From the NCBI GenBank assembly GCA_026122225.1, contig JANEZZ010001642.1:310001-374000 (forward strand): DNA of 64,000 bases. Direction: 5' to 3'. Each line of letters opens with the position of its first letter. Positions within the stretch are counted from its first letter, which is position 1. The DNA is from Heloderma charlesbogerti (lineage: Eukaryota; Chordata; Lepidosauria; Squamata; Helodermatidae). The position numbers were made by a program, and so were the translations under genes. The notes beneath the pieces were generated by a model, which was not told the origin of the DNA, did no database searches, and saw only the letters and a program-made list of their open reading frames with translations. Shown one piece after another: positions 62,536 to 64,000 of the stretch.

Positions 62536-64000
62536 AACTTCAGCAAAGGAGATCGTTACCTTGTCATGGTGCTGGAGCTTGAGCACCTCAATGACGTCAT
62601 GAGCTAAACTGTGAAGGGACACCCAAGATGGGAAGGTCATGGCAGAGAGGTCAGACTAAATACGATCCCTGGGGAAGGAAACGGCAACCCACCCCAGTAT
62701 TCTTGCCATGAAAACTAAATGGATCAGTACAACCAGAGATATGTCGGTATACCATCGGAAGATGGGACTCCCAGGTCGGAAGATGGTCAAAATGCTACCG
62801 GGGAGGAACAGAGGATAAGTTCAACCAGCCCCAGATGTGATGACGCAGCTAGCTCAAAGCTGAAAGGACGGCTAGCAGCCGATGGTGCTGGTGGTGAACG
62901 ACGAATCCGATGTTCTAAAGATCAACACACCATAGAACCTGGAATGTAAGATCTATGAGCCAGGGCAAATTGGATGTAGTTATTGGGGAGATGTCAAGAT
63001 TAAATATAGACATTTTGTGTGTCAGTGAACTGAAATGGACTGGAATGGGCCACTTCACATCAAATGACCACCAGATCTACTACTGTGGACAAGAGGACCA
63101 CAGAAGAAATGGAGTAGCCTTCATAATTAATAATAAAGTGGCTAAAGCAGGGCTTGGATGCAATCCAAAAAATGACAGAATGATCTCAATTCGAATTCAG
63201 GGTAAGCCATTTAACATCACAGTGAGCCAAATATACGCCCCAACCACAGATGCTGAAAAAACAGAAGTAGTTCAGTTCTATGAGGATCTGCAGCACCTAC
63301 TGGATAGTACGCCAAACAAAGATGTTATTTTAATTACAGGAGACTGGAATGCTAAGGTGGGTAGTCAAACGACACCTGGAATTACAGGCAAGCATGGTCT
63401 GGGAGAACAAAATGAAGCAGGATATAGACTGATAGAATTTTGCCAAGACAACTCACTGTGCATAACAAACACTCCCTTCCAACAACCTAAGAGACGACTT
63501 TATACATGGACTTCACCAGACGGTCGACACCGAAATCAGATTGACTACATCCTTTGTAGCCAAAGGTGGCGGACATCTATGCAGCTGGTAAAAACAAGAC
63601 CTGGAGCTGATTGTAGTTCAGATCACGAACTTCTTATTGCACAATTTAGAATCAGACTAAAGAGAATAGGGAAGACCCACAGATCAGTTAGATATGAGCT
63701 CACTAATATTCCTCATGAATATGCAGTGGAGGTGAAGAATAGATTTAAGGGACTAGATTTAGTAGACAGGGTCCTGGAAGCACTATGGACAGAAGTTCGC
63801 AACATTGTTCAGGAGGTGGCAACAAAAAACGTCCCAAAGAAAAAGAAAACCAAGAAGGCAAGATGGCTGTCTGCTGAGACACTGGAAGCAGCCCAAGAAA
63901 GAAGGAAAGCAAAAGGCAACAGTGATAGGGGGAGATATGCCCAATTAAATGCAAAATTCCAGAGGTTAGCCAGAAGAGATAAGGAATTATTTTTAAACAA
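62536..64000 (+). mobile_element. RTE-BovB LINE, copy F (diverged lineage, runs off window)
   Basis: 5' UTR with GGAGATCGTTACCTTGTCAT, GACACCCAAGATGGGAAGGT and CCCCAGTATTCTTGCCATGA, comparable in order with copy D's 5' UTR but clearly different in sequence. A first frame (62719-62949) carries GEERRIRCSKDQHT, comparable to GGEKKIRCCKEQY in copy D. A one-base loss at about 62936 separates it from the endonuclease frame. The element continues beyond 64000. Confidence 0.9.
62955..64000 (+). CDS. BovB endonuclease-RT frame, copy F, open to window end
   Basis: From ATG at 62955 the frame is open for 348 codons to the last base. Motifs: MSQGKLDVVIGEMSRLNIDI, CVSELKWTGMG (metal-site Glu), YYCGQEDHRRNGVAFIINNK, VSQIYAPTTDAEKTEV, ITGDWNAKVGSQ, RRLYTWTSPDGRHRNQIDYI and SSDHELLIAQFRIRLKRIGK, then the linker VPKKKKTKKARWLSAETLEA and RGRYAQLNAKFQRLARRDKE. 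The position that is TAA in copies B and D is an open codon here (FRIRLKR). All expected endonuclease residues are seen. The start is uncertain because upstream frame continuity is broken by one base near 62936. Whether the RT half is intact cannot be known from this window. It is a transposon protein, not a host gene. Confidence 0.82.
   Translation, partial: MSQGKLDVVIGEMSRLNIDILCVSELKWTGMGHFTSNDHQIYYCGQEDHRRNGVAFIINNKVAKAGLGCNPKNDRMISIRIQGKPFNITVSQIYAPTTDAEKTEVVQFYEDLQHLLDSTPNKDVILITGDWNAKVGSQTTPGITGKHGLGEQNEAGYRLIEFCQDNSLCITNTPFQQPKRRLYTWTSPDGRHRNQIDYILCSQRWRTSMQLVKTRPGADCSSDHELLIAQFRIRLKRIGKTHRSVRYELTNIPHEYAVEVKNRFKGLDLVDRVLEALWTEVRNIVQEVATKNVPKKKKTKKARWLSAETLEAAQERRKAKGNSDRGRYAQLNAKFQRLARRDKELFLN

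Noticed and set aside
39030..64000. PTCH2 exons expected downstream of BTBD19 by human synteny
   Set aside because: No minus-strand frame with patched-like transmembrane or sterol-sensing motifs was recognised; probably beyond the window, or synteny differs.

Overview
This is a eukaryotic, almost certainly squamate reptile (lizard or snake), window. The call rests on its repeats: at least seven RTE-BovB LINE copies, CR1 and L2-clade LINEs, tRNA-derived SINEs, hAT-like palindromic MITEs and several LTR retrotransposon remnants, with spliced coding exons scattered between them. Nothing bacterial or viral (free-living) is present, and there is no rRNA, real tRNA or CRISPR array.

Only one host gene is recognised: five plus-strand exons of BTBD19 (BTB/POZ domain-containing protein 19) at 15253-15312, 31755-31823, 32536-32667, 36974-37099 and 38511-38660. 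All five join in phase 0, have canonical AG/GT borders and end in TAA. They encode the second half of the protein (BACK region and basic C-terminus). The BTB-domain exons were not found in 1-15252 and probably lie upstream of the window.

Layout. 1-15.2 kb: flanking or 5' intronic DNA with SINEs, an hAT transposase relic, a 5'-truncated BovB (7.57-9.28 kb) nested in a palindromic MITE, and a 252-bp internally deleted BovB. 15.3-31.7 kb: a 16.4-kb BTBD19 intron holding an LTR, a 2.9-kb BovB, L2 and CR1 LINEs and another LTR. 31.7-38.7 kb: the last four exons; the 4.3-kb intron between the third and fourth visible exons holds an L2 LINE broken by a BovB fragment, two LTRs and a CR1-group 3' end. 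38.7-64 kb: intergenic DNA with an LTR inside a MITE, an L1 ORF1 relic, an ~0.9-kb compound palindromic element (42.66-43.54 kb), a decayed RTE-like LINE, a full-length BovB with a 12-bp target duplication (48.93-52.13 kb), a 1-kb BovB and, at the right edge, a diverged BovB whose reading frame is open for 348 codons to the window end.

The most informative content is the retrotransposon archaeology: nested insertions with target duplications, BovB sublineages marked by shared nonsense codons, a Bov-A-like short BovB derivative, an LTR family whose internal reading frame seems to run across the polypurine tract into the LTR, and a family of palindromes built from a repeated GTGATAGGCTACGT hairpin. 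All assignments come from reading the sequence and from memory of the families; no database search was run.
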